Assembly (NCBI RefSeq): GCF_026241195.1
Contig: NZ_JAPFQO010000006.1
Location: forward strand, 1 to 64,000
DNA length: 64,000 bases
Direction of reading: 5' to 3'
Source of the DNA: Pontibacter anaerobius
Lineage (GTDB): Bacteria; Bacteroidota; Bacteroidia; Cytophagales; Hymenobacteraceae
In this document: positions 55,634 to 64,000 of the stretch, piece after piece
How the letters are laid out: each line of letters starts with the position of its first letter
Position numbering within the stretch: the first letter of the stretch is position 1
Notes under the pieces: model-generated
What the model saw: only the letters and a program-made list of their open reading frames with translations
Databases searched by the model: none
Told to the model about the DNA's origin: nothing
Translations under genes and position numbers: made by a program

Positions 55634-56920
55634 TCACCGCTTCACAAACCGGCTGGTGTGGCGCTTGCTTTGCTCATCCAGCAGAACCAGTACGTAAGTG
55701 CCGCTCTCCAGCCTGCTTACATCAATGGCATGTTGCAATGCGGGTTTATGCAGGTTTTTCTCCAGCAGTTTTCTGCCCATCGCATCCACAACAAACATCT
55801 GGCGCAGCTGCCTGTCAGACGTAACCTGAAGCTCGTTGGTTGTAATGGTGGGGTACACTTTAATCTCCTGGGCCACTTTTCTAGTTAGGTAGATTACTTT
55901 GGAGTAAGTGTAAGTTTCGTCTTCATCCACCTGCTTCAGCCTGTAGTAAGATATCCCGGCCAATGGCACCTGGTCCACAAAAGTATAGTTTGTTGTGAGG
56001 GCGGTTGTGCCGTTGCCTTTCACGAGGCCAATACCCTCAAAGCTTTTTCCATCAGGACTCCGCTCCACCACAAAATGGCTGTTCTGGTCCTCGCTGGCAG
56101 TTTGCCACTGCAGCTCTACCTGCGCACCTTTTATACTTGCTCCGAAATGTGCCAGCTCAACAGGCAGCGGGGCGGGCGCTTCCACAGTTTGGGCATACCA
56201 GGTAATTGTTACATCGTCAACTGCCAGGCCATGATCAGCCTCTATCTCGTCAGCGTCTTTCCAGCGCAGCATCAGGTAATAGCCTGCCGGCACCTCTATT
56301 TGCAGCATGTGTTGTAGCAACGCTTTGTTTTCAGCAGCATTACCGTTAAGAGGTCCACCTGTGAGGTAAAACTTTGGCCCGTAGAATTTTAATTCCGGCA
56401 CCTCTGTCCAGCCTTTGTTGTTAGTAGGAATGGTGCTGACACTTGCTGGATCACTAGTTATGGCATACCAGAAAGAAAGCTCATGCTGTGGGGCTGTAGC
56501 ATTTGAGATGCGCCACTGCTCTCCTGTATACTTCACCTCAACCGATTTTATCGTATTGCCGGTGTTGTTTTGGAACAGCATGTTATAGGTAAACTGACCA
56601 GCGTTTGTGGACGCAAGAGAGCCCAAAGCCCTGTCAGTTGATCCAGTAGCGCCGTAGCTGTAGAGCCCTCCAGTATTGGCTTGGCCTGTATTAGCCGTAA
56701 TGATAGTGTCATTTTTAGAACGGTATACGGCCAAGCCTGGCAAATATTCCTGGCCGTTTTTCCAGGTGGCTTTACCGGTAGCGGGCAACTCATCAAAGTT
56801 CTGGGTATAACTATTCTGGCGTGGCCCCATGCCTATCTGGGCTTGAGCAGCTGCTGACACAACCAGAAAGGCACAGCACAGGGCAGAGATGCGCCTGGTA
56901 AGTGTAAAGAGTGTTTTCAT
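55634..56920 (-). CDS. Secreted protein with type IX sorting domain
   Basis: A 428-residue secreted protein: signal peptide ending near AAQAQ, an N-terminal domain (residues about 40-240) of the jelly-roll type seen in Bacteroidota surface proteins (YTQNFDELPA, GLAVDDVTITWY), a fibronectin-like linker (VELQWQTASEDQNSHFVVERS) and a C-terminal type IX secretion domain from about 350 (IKVYPTITTNELQVTS ... GTYVLVLLDE). The C-terminal domain sends it across the outer membrane. No enzymatic motif is visible; adhesion or scaffold role is possible. Confidence 0.88.
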   Translation of the reverse strand: MKTLFTLTRRISALCCAFLVVSAAAQAQIGMGPRQNSYTQNFDELPATGKATWKNGQEYLPGLAVYRSKNDTIITANTGQANTGGLYSYGATGSTDRALGSLASTNAGQFTYNMLFQNNTGNTIKSVEVKYTGEQWRISNATAPQHELSFWYAITSDPASVSTIPTNNKGWTEVPELKFYGPKFYLTGGPLNGNAAENKALLQHMLQIEVPAGYYLMLRWKDADEIEADHGLAVDDVTITWYAQTVEAPAPLPVELAHFGASIKGAQVELQWQTASEDQNSHFVVERSPDGKSFEGIGLVKGNGTTALTTNYTFVDQVPLAGISYYRLKQVDEDETYTYSKVIYLTRKVAQEIKVYPTITTNELQVTSDRQLRQMFVVDAMGRKLLEKNLHKPALQHAIDVSRLESGTYVLVLLDEQSKRHTSRFVKR

Positions 56921-57204
56921 TTAAAAGCAAGGATAAACAGTTAATGGTCAGGGTTTATGATAGTGAGGTCAATATTAGCCCCAACTTTAAGTTTCCCTTT
57001 ATAGTTCAATGGTATTATTAATATTTTTATAGATTAATTTGTAGGATAATTTGAATAGGTGCCACTCTGAAATTGTAAGTATGCATTACACTTCAAATTG
57101 ACTTAAATGGACTACAAACAGGAACTATAAGCGGGTGGGAGGTGTAGTAAAAGGGCGTACATGAAAATATGTTCATGTATAAGCTCAACCTAATATTCCT
57201 TTAC

Positions 57205-57510
57205 ATGAGTACCTTAAAAGTTCGGGTGGAACAGAAGAAACTGGAGAGGGCGGCATACGTGCTGAAGTGTGTGGCGCATCCGGTCCGTATCAGTATTATA
57301 GACCTCCTGGAGCAGCGTGAACGCCTGACCGTGAGCCAGCTACAGGAGGTGCTGCAGGTAGAGCAGTCGCTGTTGTCGCACCACCTCACCAATATGCGCG
57401 ACAAGGGGGTGGTAGATACCCAGCGCCAAGGCAAGCACGTTTACTACTCCCTCACCGATTCTGCCATCACTAATATCATCAGCTGTATCAATGGCTGCAA
57501 AAACTTTTAA
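57205..57510 (+). CDS. ArsR family transcriptional regulator
   Basis: A 101-residue winged-helix regulator: KCVAHPVRISIIDLLEQRERLTVSQLQ-type order with the recognition helix VEQSLLSHHLTNMRDKGVV and the wing RQGKHVYYSLTD. The start ATG at 57205 gives the family length; two upstream in-frame starts are less likely. It lacks the ELCVCDL metal-binding box of ArsR proper, but a C-terminal cysteine pair region (INGCKNF) is present once only. Immediately upstream of a rhodanese lipoprotein gene, so sulfur or redox sensing is conceivable. Confidence 0.9.
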   Translation: MSTLKVRVEQKKLERAAYVLKCVAHPVRISIIDLLEQRERLTVSQLQEVLQVEQSLLSHHLTNMRDKGVVDTQRQGKHVYYSLTDSAITNIISCINGCKNF

Positions 57511-57610
57511 CAGCAGGGCAAAGGCAGATATTAGCACCCAGGAAAAGAAGTTTAACGCCAGAGGATGCTTATATTTACAGATGCTATATTTCACCAAAAG
57601 TATAAAAACC

Positions 57611-58018
57611 ATGAGAATCTTAGTTATCAGCTTACTGGCAGCCATTATGTTTAGCTGTGCGGGCACTCCGCAGCAAGGCCCAGCCCAAGTGCAGAAATTG
57701 ACCCCCAATGAGTTTAAGGAGCAAAACATGAACAGCAAGACGGTGCTGGTGGATGTGCGCACTCCGGAAGAGTATGAAAGCGGCCACCTGGACGGAGCAT
57801 TGCTCTCCGATTTCCGTGGTGGTGCATTTACGGAGGATATGAAGAACTGGGACAAAGATAAAGTATACTACCTGTATTGCGCCTCCGGCAACCGTAGTGG
57901 GCAGGCTGCCGAGTTGATGAAACAGGCAGGTTATAAATATATTTATGACCTGGGCGGGTTTCAGGATCTGAAAGAGGCAGGTTTGCCAACAGAGGCAGGC
58001 GCGGCAGGGCAGGAGTAA
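57611..58018 (+). CDS. Rhodanese-like domain lipoprotein
   Basis: A 135-residue lipoprotein (lipobox IMFSC, cysteine 16) with a single rhodanese domain: VLVDVRTPEEYESGHLDGA and the active-site loop CASGNRSG with C90. It would transfer sulfur in the periplasm. The ATG at 57611 is preferred; the open frame begins upstream within the ArsR gene. About 100 bases separate it from the ArsR gene, which may regulate it. Confidence 0.9.
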   Translation: MRILVISLLAAIMFSCAGTPQQGPAQVQKLTPNEFKEQNMNSKTVLVDVRTPEEYESGHLDGALLSDFRGGAFTEDMKNWDKDKVYYLYCASGNRSGQAAELMKQAGYKYIYDLGGFQDLKEAGLPTEAGAAGQE

Positions 58019-58035
58019 AAGTGTAAAACCTGTAC

Positions 58036-58074
58036 AGAAAGGGCAGAAGAGGCTTGTAGCTGTTTCTGCCCTTT
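58036..58074 (+). terminator. Terminator after the rhodanese gene
   Basis: Stem AGAAAGGGCAGAA / TTCTGCCCTTTTT with a loop of about 14 bases, 17 bases after the stop. Confidence 0.82.
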
Positions 58075-58211
58075 TTCTTTGTAATAAAGTGTAAAGCAAG
58101 CCAATGGCGGCTTCTTCTCAATTTTATACTTCAGGACGATAATCAACAGAAATTCCTTGCCATATTACTATATTCTGATGTATCTTGAACCGGAATTGGA
58201 GAAGAAGAGCT

Positions 58212-59441
58212 ATGCGCGTACTACACACCTCAGACTGGCACCTGGGCCAGCGCCTCGTTAACTTAGAGCGTACCGAAGAACACCAGCATTTCCTGAACTG
58301 GCTGCTGCAAACCATAGAGCAGGAGCGGGTGGAGGTGTTGCTGATGTCCGGGGATGTGTTTGACAACGGAGCCCCTTCTAATACGGCGCTAAAATTATAC
58401 TATGATTTTCTGCGGAAAGTATGCGCCACCTGCTGCCGCCACATCATCATCACGGGCGGCAACCACGACTCCGTTTCCACGCTCAACGCCCCGAAGGAGC
58501 TGCTGCAGTACTTCAATATCCACGTTATTGGCGGAGCCTCCTCTGATCCTTTGGATGAACTAATTGAGCTGCACAGCGAGCAGGGCGAGTTGCAACTGGC
58601 CGTTTGTGCCGTGCCTTTCCTCCGCGACCGCGACGTGCGCCTATCGGTGCCGGGCGAGAGTTTCGAGGAGCGCGAGCAGCGTATAAAGCAAGGTATAGCC
58701 GCGCATTACGAGGCCTTTGTGCCACACATCCAGAAGTATAAGCAGCAACGTATACCGGTGGTGGCCATGGGGCATTTGTTTGCAGCCGGCGGCTCCGCCT
58801 CCGAAAGCGAGAAGGAGATACACGTGGGCAACCTCGGCCAGATCGGGGCAGACCAGTTTCCGGTTGAGTTTGACTACGTAGCCTTGGGGCACCTGCACCG
58901 CCCGCAGTTAGTAAACAAAAGGCACCACATCCGCTATTCCGGATCGCCCATTCCGCTCAGCTTTAGCGAGGTAACCGATAAAAAGGTGGTTTTTATACTT
59001 GACTTTGAGGAGGGCAAGTTGGCCGACCTGCGCGAGCTGGAGATACCCTGCTGCCGTAAACTGGTGCGCTTTAAAGGGCCGCTGGAGAAGGTGAAGCAGC
59101 AGCTCTCCATCTACGACAACAGTGCTTATACATTAATAGCCTGGGCCGAACTGCAACTGGAACTGGAGTCGCACTTGCCCGACCTGAACCAGCAGCTCGA
59201 GGAGGTGCTGAGCCTGAAAAAAGATGAGCTGCAGCTGCTCATTCACCGCCCGCCGATCATCCAAAAAACCACGCAAACCCTGGAGCAGCAAGTACAGGAG
59301 GAGTCCGACCTGCACACCCTCCGCGAGAAGGACGTATTCCTGAAACGCTGCCAAAGCGCCTTCCCCGACGCAGATCATTCGGAACTGGTGGCCACTTTTT
59401 CGGAGCTGCTGGAGTTGATGGGGCAGGAGCGGGAGAGTTAA
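58212..59441 (+). CDS. sbcD: Exonuclease subunit SbcD
   Basis: A 409-residue nuclease subunit of the SbcCD complex (Mre11 homologue), cutting DNA hairpins and blocked ends. Metallophosphoesterase motifs are present: LHTSDWHLGQRL, LLMSGDVFDNG, GGNHDS, VVAMGHLF and ALGHLHRPQ. The start ATG at 58212 (MRVLHTSDWH) is the family one; nine further upstream residues are possible. Its partner sbcC starts only 1.5 kb further on, with two membrane-protein genes in between. Cytoplasmic. Confidence 0.95.
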   Translation: MRVLHTSDWHLGQRLVNLERTEEHQHFLNWLLQTIEQERVEVLLMSGDVFDNGAPSNTALKLYYDFLRKVCATCCRHIIITGGNHDSVSTLNAPKELLQYFNIHVIGGASSDPLDELIELHSEQGELQLAVCAVPFLRDRDVRLSVPGESFEEREQRIKQGIAAHYEAFVPHIQKYKQQRIPVVAMGHLFAAGGSASESEKEIHVGNLGQIGADQFPVEFDYVALGHLHRPQLVNKRHHIRYSGSPIPLSFSEVTDKKVVFILDFEEGKLADLRELEIPCCRKLVRFKGPLEKVKQQLSIYDNSAYTLIAWAELQLELESHLPDLNQQLEEVLSLKKDELQLLIHRPPIIQKTTQTLEQQVQEESDLHTLREKDVFLKRCQSAFPDADHSELVATFSELLELMGQERES

Positions 59442-59513
59442 AGTGTAGAGACGCTCACAGTGTCTGAAGGTCACGCGAGCGTCTGGTTCTATTGAGAATA
59501 AATAATACAAAGT

Positions 59514-60479
59514 ATGAGCAGCGTATTCAGAACCAGATTTAATTATAAACTATACTTCCTACTATTGCTGGTTCTTCCGTTTCTGTTGGGTTTGTACGCT
59601 GGCATTTCTACGCTTCTTGACAACATTAAAAGCGGAAATTATTTTGATGATTTCGGGCTTACGATTGTTATGCCTGTTTTAGTTATATCTTTTATCTGTT
59701 ACACATTTTACTTTTACATTAGTAAATCCCCGCAAATTGAAATTGATGGAAAAGGAATCCGGATTGGCAATGAAAGTATAGATTTTGCTGAAATTAAAAA
59801 GATAAGGGTACGAAGTAAACATACAACTTACTTTTTGATAATGTCTTATGATTATGTTGAAGCAAGTTCCATCGTTTTGAAGACTGGAACAGAGTATACT
59901 ATATTTGTAGAGCACTATTGGAATGGAAGTCTGATAAGGACTAACCTTAGCAATCTGAGCAATTTTTTAAAAGGACAAACTTCTTCTTTTCGTGTTTCAA
60001 CCACTACTTTTACGCAGGAGGAGTCTCTGCAATTCTATTTAGAGGATTTCCAAGAATATAGGCAGCCTCCTTACAAGTTTGCTAACTACTACATCTTTTC
60101 TCCTCTTGTATTGCTCCTAATCTATGTTGCTATCTTTTTAGAGGCTCCGTTCATTTTAAGAGGCATTTTCTTAGTGCTTGCTCTAGCATTTTACTTTATT
60201 CTCGTCCGACAGAGCCATTATTTTTTACTAGGTGAGAACCACTTGATCGTTAAGAATTACCTCTTCCCATGGTGGAGAAAGCCTTTTTTAATAAAGGGTA
60301 TAAATCATGTTACCACTGAGACTCAACCTAAGCAGGAGACTGCCTTAAAAGTTATTACTACAGATTTCAGAATACACCGCTTTCAGTCTGGTTTGATGAA
60401 CGATAGTATGTTTAGCAGTCTTATAAGTGCTATTAAAGCTAAAAGAAAGGCAAAGTTAGGAGTATCAACTCAAGTATAG
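59514..60479 (+). CDS. Membrane protein of unknown function between sbcD and sbcC
   Basis: A 321-residue protein I do not recognise. Two hydrophobic regions (residues about 12-35 plus 48-68, and about 195-240) each precede a soluble domain: IEIDGKGIRIGNESIDFAEI and LLGENHLIVKNYLFPWWRKP. Both read like the bacterial PH-like (bPH) strand pattern; this is inferred from sequence pattern only. The gene is clearly AT-richer than sbcD and sbcC around it. It starts about 70 bases after sbcD and is followed 5 bases later by another membrane gene. Confidence 0.7.
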   Translation: MSSVFRTRFNYKLYFLLLLVLPFLLGLYAGISTLLDNIKSGNYFDDFGLTIVMPVLVISFICYTFYFYISKSPQIEIDGKGIRIGNESIDFAEIKKIRVRSKHTTYFLIMSYDYVEASSIVLKTGTEYTIFVEHYWNGSLIRTNLSNLSNFLKGQTSSFRVSTTTFTQEESLQFYLEDFQEYRQPPYKFANYYIFSPLVLLLIYVAIFLEAPFILRGIFLVLALAFYFILVRQSHYFLLGENHLIVKNYLFPWWRKPFLIKGINHVTTETQPKQETALKVITTDFRIHRFQSGLMNDSMFSSLISAIKAKRKAKLGVSTQV

Positions 60480-60484
60480 ATATC

Positions 60485-60967
60485 ATGAAAGCCACCGATA
60501 AATTTAAGACTAGATTACCCCTGAGTGTTTATGGTATCATACCTAAAACATTGGTTGTGGCTGCTCTTGCCTTTGCTTTCACAGAAAACTGGCTGATCAC
60601 TATAGCAGGTGGAGTTCCGACAGGTTTGCTGCTGCACTTTCTGCTCAATGCCTACGACAGTAAAGTAACCTTCGATAAAGGTATTCTCAGCTTTTACTAC
60701 TTCCGTCCCATGCTGCGAAAACAGACCGTTAACTTGTCAAAAGTAGATAATGCTATCGTTGCGCCAGAACGGAAAGACTATGTGATGAGGGATGTCTGGT
60801 GGAAAACTGATATGCTGTTACCGCTTGGGTACAGCAAGTTGCTTCTATACAGAGATAGTAGCCTCATTTACACCTTAAACTTCAGAACGAACACTGAAGA
60901 CACACGAAAACTAGCTGAGCTTATTAAGCAAAGCTTTCCTTCTGAATTACCTACAGTTCACCCATGA
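60485..60967 (+). CDS. Second membrane protein between sbcD and sbcC
   Basis: A 160-residue protein with an N-terminal membrane hairpin (VVAALAFAFTENWLITIAGG and a following helix) and a soluble C-terminal domain (VTFDKGILSFYYFRPMLRKQ ... YRDSSLIYTLNF) with a PH-like look. Not recognised. It begins 5 bases after the preceding gene, and its TGA overlaps the ATG of sbcC (ATGA), so it is translationally coupled to sbcC. AT-richer than sbcC. Confidence 0.7.
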   Translation: MKATDKFKTRLPLSVYGIIPKTLVVAALAFAFTENWLITIAGGVPTGLLLHFLLNAYDSKVTFDKGILSFYYFRPMLRKQTVNLSKVDNAIVAPERKDYVMRDVWWKTDMLLPLGYSKLLLYRDSSLIYTLNFRTNTEDTRKLAELIKQSFPSELPTVHP

Positions 60968-63900
60968 AAATCCTCTCCGTACGCTTCCAGAACCTGAACT
61001 CGCTGAAAGGTGAGCATGAGATCCGTTTCGACCTGAGTCCGCTGGCGGAGGCCGGGCTGTTTGCCATCACCGGCCCCACAGGCGCGGGCAAAACCACCAT
61101 TCTGGATGCAATTACGGTAGGCTTGTACGGGCTGGTGCACCGCCACAGCAACGACAAACCGCTGGAACTGATGACGCGCCACACACCCGAATGCTATTCG
61201 GAGGTAGAGTTTGAGGCGAATGGTAAGCGTTACCGCTCCAAGTGGCACCTGCGCCGCAGTCGGGGCAAGGTGGAAGGTAACATACAGCCGGTGCACATGG
61301 AGCTGTATGCTTTTGACGAGGATGAACTGTTTGACCTGAAACCAAGCGAGGTGCCGGGTAAGGTGGCCGAACTCTGCGGCCTTGACTATAGCCAGTTTCT
61401 TCGCTCGGTGATGCTCTCGCAGGGCGATTTTGCGCGCTTCCTGAAGGCCAGCCCCAATGAGCGTAGCAGTCTGCTGGAGAAGATCACTGATACCGGCATC
61501 TATTCCGAAATCTCGAAGTATGCCTACGAGAAGGCGAAACAGGAGCGGCAAAAGTATGAGGGCCTGGAACAACTCCTGAAAAACACGCAGCTGCTGCCCG
61601 AGGAACAGCGCGAGGCTTACGAACAAAGTATAAAAGAACTGGCAGAGCAGGAAGCCATACTTCAGGGCGATCTTTTAAAGCTGCAGGAGAAGGTGCAGTG
61701 GCTGCAGCAGGTGGCGCAGCTGCACGCAAAGCAAGAGCAGCACCAGCAGGCACTGCAGGTGCAGGAGCAGAAACTGGCACAGCTGCAGCCAGAGTTTACC
61801 AAGCTGCAGCAGCATGAGCAGGCGCACCAGTTTGTGGGCGAGCTGGCCGAAATCCGCAGCGCCAACAGCAAAGTAACCGAGGTGCAGGAGCAGCTGCAGA
61901 CACTGCAAAAGCGTGTGCCGGTGCTGGAAACGGAACTGGAAGCCGCAGGTAAGATAGCTACAGAAGCCACCAGAGCGCACCATCAGCAGGAGGAGCAGCT
62001 GCAAAAGCTGGAGCCGCTGCTGGCGCAGGTAGCCCGGCTGGATCATCAACTCAACACCATCCGCGACTCTTACGCGAAAAACAAGAATGCCTATGTAAGT
62101 TTTGAACAGCAACAGCAGCAGGAGCAGGCTCAACTGCAAACCAGGCAACAGGAGCTGGATAAGCTGACGCAGGAGGCTACAAGTATAAAAAGCTGGCTGG
62201 AGCAACATGCGCAGCTGCAGGACCTGAAAGAGCACTTGCCGGAGTTCAAAGCCACCCTCCGCGACCTGCAGGAGGTGGAGCAGCGCATCAAACGCAACCA
62301 GCAGGAGCGGCAGGAACTGAACCAGCAGCGGCAGCGGGAGGCAAAGCAGCTATCTGACCTTCAGGAGCAACAGGCGCAACAAAAAGCGCAGCAGACACAG
62401 CTGCAACAGCAGAAAGAAGAAAAGTTAACCGCGCTGCAAAGTATTCTGGCCGATAAAAGTATGGAGGAGCTGGAGCAGGCGGCGCAGAGCCAGCCAGCGG
62501 TGGTGGCTAAGTATGAGCGCCTGCAGGAACTGGCGCAGCAGCACGCGGGGCATCAGCAGAAGTTTAGAAGTATAAATGAGCACCTGGCGCAGCTCGCACA
62601 GCAGGCGAAGGAAGCAAGTATAAAACTTCAGGACAGCCACACAAAGTATAAACAGGCCGAGGAGCACCTGCAGACGCTGCAGAAACTAGTGCAGCTGCAG
62701 CAGCAGATCCAGCAGTACGAGGAGGCACGCCATACCTTAACCCAAGACGAGCCTTGCCCGCTCTGCGGCTCTACGCACCATCCTTTTATAGAAGACAGCT
62801 ACACTTCTGACCTGCCGGAGGAGGTGCAAAAACGTGACAAGCAGCAGGTGCTGGTAAAAGAGCTGGAGCAAAGTATAAACCAGTTGCAGTTGCAGTTAGC
62901 TTCCTTGGAGCAGAAACAACAGCTCGGGATTACAGCCAAATCTGAAGCGGAAAATGAGCTGAAGCGCCTGATCCATACCTTTGAGCAGCTGTCAGAGGGG
63001 TTCTCGGAAAATATAAGTATAGCTGATGTTAAGCAGCTGGAGCAGCTAAAGCAGGCGCAGCAGGCTTCGGCCACGGCGCTGCAGCAGCAACTGGTACAGG
63101 CACGGAGTTTAAGCCGCGAACTGGAAAGTATAAACCAGCAAAACCAGAAGCTGCGGGAGTTCCAGGTGCAGGCGCAGTCCACATTTAACCAGCTGCAGGC
63201 TTCCGATAATTTACTGCAAACGCAGCTGCAGAAGCTACAACTTATACTTGCCGATGAGCAGGAGCAACAGCAGGCGCAAACCGAAACCGCCGAGTCCTTC
63301 GCCGCCACCTTCGGGCAAAAGTATAAAGCCGAGGAGCGCCATACCTTGCTGCAGACACTGGAACAGCAGTCGGTGGCTTATGCCCAGAAGCAGCAGGCAC
63401 TGGAAAGTATGCGTGGGAAGTATGTGGAGCTGAATACGGAGGTGAAGAACCTAAAAGCCAACGAAACGCAGAAACTGAAAGAGCAGGAGGAGCGGAAGCA
63501 GGCGCTGAAAGAAGAGCACGAGCAGCTGACACAGCTTAAAGCCGAGCGCCATACTTTGTTCGGCGATAAAGACACCGAGCAGGAGCGGAAACTGGCACGG
63601 CAGGAACTGAATGCTCGTGCCGCACAGGCCGAGGAGGCCCGTAGAGCCCAATTGCAGAAGCAACAGGAACTGCAGGAGGCCCGCGCCCGGCAGACGGAGT
63701 GCCTGCAGAAGCATCAGCAGAACAAGTCTATACTGGAAGAGCTGCGGCAGGGGCTGCTGCATGTGCTGCAGCAAAAAGGTATCGAAACGATTGAGGCCCT
63801 GAGCCAGATGCTGCTCCACCGCGACGAAGCCGACCGCCTGGCCAACCTGAAAACTCAAACAGAAAAGCACCTGACCGAGCTTCGCAAAAGCCTCAGCGAT

Positions 63901-64000
63901 GTGCGGCAGGAGTTGGCACAGCTACAGCAAAAGCAGCTGACCGATGAAAGTATGGAAACCCTGCAGGAACAGCACCGGCAGAAAGCAGAGCACCAGCGGG
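60964..64000 (+). CDS. sbcC: Exonuclease subunit SbcC, 3' end beyond window
   Basis: An open frame of 1012 codons running past the right edge. It begins MKILSVRFQNLNSLKGEHEI, has the Walker A motif GPTGAGKTT at residues 37-45 and LSQGDFARFLKASPNER after about 155 residues. Most of the rest is glutamine/glutamate-rich coiled coil, broken by the zinc-hook motif CPLC (C598, C601) in CPLCGSTHHPF. The Walker B/signature half lies outside the window. SbcC is the ATPase and tethering subunit of SbcCD. The ATG overlaps the stop of the preceding gene. It contains the densest group of AGTATAA words in the window. Confidence 0.95.
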   Translation, partial: MKILSVRFQNLNSLKGEHEIRFDLSPLAEAGLFAITGPTGAGKTTILDAITVGLYGLVHRHSNDKPLELMTRHTPECYSEVEFEANGKRYRSKWHLRRSRGKVEGNIQPVHMELYAFDEDELFDLKPSEVPGKVAELCGLDYSQFLRSVMLSQGDFARFLKASPNERSSLLEKITDTGIYSEISKYAYEKAKQERQKYEGLEQLLKNTQLLPEEQREAYEQSIKELAEQEAILQGDLLKLQEKVQWLQQVAQLHAKQEQHQQALQVQEQKLAQLQPEFTKLQQHEQAHQFVGELAEIRSANSKVTEVQEQLQTLQKRVPVLETELEAAGKIATEATRAHHQQEEQLQKLEPLLAQVARLDHQLNTIRDSYAKNKNAYVSFEQQQQQEQAQLQTRQQELDKLTQEATSIKSWLEQHAQLQDLKEHLPEFKATLRDLQEVEQRIKRNQQERQELNQQRQREAKQLSDLQEQQAQQKAQQTQLQQQKEEKLTALQSILADKSMEELEQAAQSQPAVVAKYERLQELAQQHAGHQQKFRSINEHLAQLAQQAKEASIKLQDSHTKYKQAEEHLQTLQKLVQLQQQIQQYEEARHTLTQDEPCPLCGSTHHPFIEDSYTSDLPEEVQKRDKQQVLVKELEQSINQLQLQLASLEQKQQLGITAKSEAENELKRLIHTFEQLSEGFSENISIADVKQLEQLKQAQQASATALQQQLVQARSLSRELESINQQNQKLREFQVQAQSTFNQLQASDNLLQTQLQKLQLILADEQEQQQAQTETAESFAATFGQKYKAEERHTLLQTLEQQSVAYAQKQQALESMRGKYVELNTEVKNLKANETQKLKEQEERKQALKEEHEQLTQLKAERHTLFGDKDTEQERKLARQELNARAAQAEEARRAQLQKQQELQEARARQTECLQKHQQNKSILEELRQGLLHVLQQKGIETIEALSQMLLHRDEADRLANLKTQTEKHLTELRKSLSDVRQELAQLQQKQLTDESMETLQEQHRQKAEHQR

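Noticed and set aside
61662..63308. Long minus-strand frames rich in Cys, Ser and Leu opposite sbcC
   Set aside because: They mirror the CAG/CTG-rich codons of the sbcC coiled coil. Their composition is that of the complementary strand of glutamine/leucine codons, and sbcC is well supported on the plus strand.

Overview
The window reads as a chromosome segment of an aerobic Bacteroidota bacterium, most likely Cytophagales/Hymenobacteraceae (Pontibacter-like). Pointers are a type IX secretion C-terminal domain protein, menaquinone synthesis (MenB), many lipoproteins, almost no Shine-Dalgarno sequences and moderately high GC host genes. I see no rRNA, tRNA or CRISPR array. The family placement is inference; the phylum is well supported.

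Layout. 1-1.2 kb: what looks like the 5' end of a group II intron (minus strand, running off the left edge), then a small AT-richer GNAT/NTF2-fold gene pair. 1.6-6.3 kb: M13 peptidase, menB and a DEAD-box helicase. 6.4-12.4 kb: a polyphosphate module (ppk1 convergent with a Ppx/GppA phosphatase, plus a DUF5996 gene) enclosed by two inverted, roughly 600-650 bp, non-coding repeat blocks. 12.5-17.3 kb: envelope and housekeeping genes (M23 lipoprotein, YkuD_2 L,D-transpeptidase, thioredoxin-like protein, exported dienelactone hydrolase). 17.3-17.9 kb: an unexplained structured spacer.

17.9-34.5 kb is a trehalose/alpha-glucan supercluster built around one divergent promoter region near 26.7 kb. 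The left arm (minus) is treZ - GH57/DUF3536 - treY - malQ; the right arm (plus) is glgE - treS/maltokinase fusion - glgB. Together they can move glucose units between trehalose, maltose-1-phosphate and branched glucan in both directions. A trehalose-6-phosphate synthase with a degenerate phosphatase domain lies at 51.7 kb. GlgB carries an odd lysine/alanine-rich tail with an AT-hook-like motif.

34.7-49.5 kb is an accessory-looking island: an AraC-type regulator divergent from a string of aldo/keto reductases, cupins, NTF2-fold proteins, alpha/beta hydrolases, a flavodoxin, a carboxymuconolactone decarboxylase and a two-subunit molybdenum hydroxylase, most with export signals. One gene there (DUF418) is frameshifted. 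The island is nearly devoid of a short DNA word, AGTATAA/TTATACT, that is scattered at high density over the rest of the window. 49.7-64 kb returns to host-like genes: DUF5698 protein, MscS channel, otsA, universal stress protein, a T9SS substrate, ArsR regulator with rhodanese, and sbcD/sbcC separated by two membrane-protein genes; sbcC runs off the right edge.

The most unusual signals are the genome-scale AGTATAA word and its desert over the island, the inverted repeats around the polyphosphate genes, the AT-hook tail on GlgB, the substituted HAD nucleophile in the OtsA/OtsB fusion, and DUF3536/GH57 sitting where a debranching enzyme would be expected.
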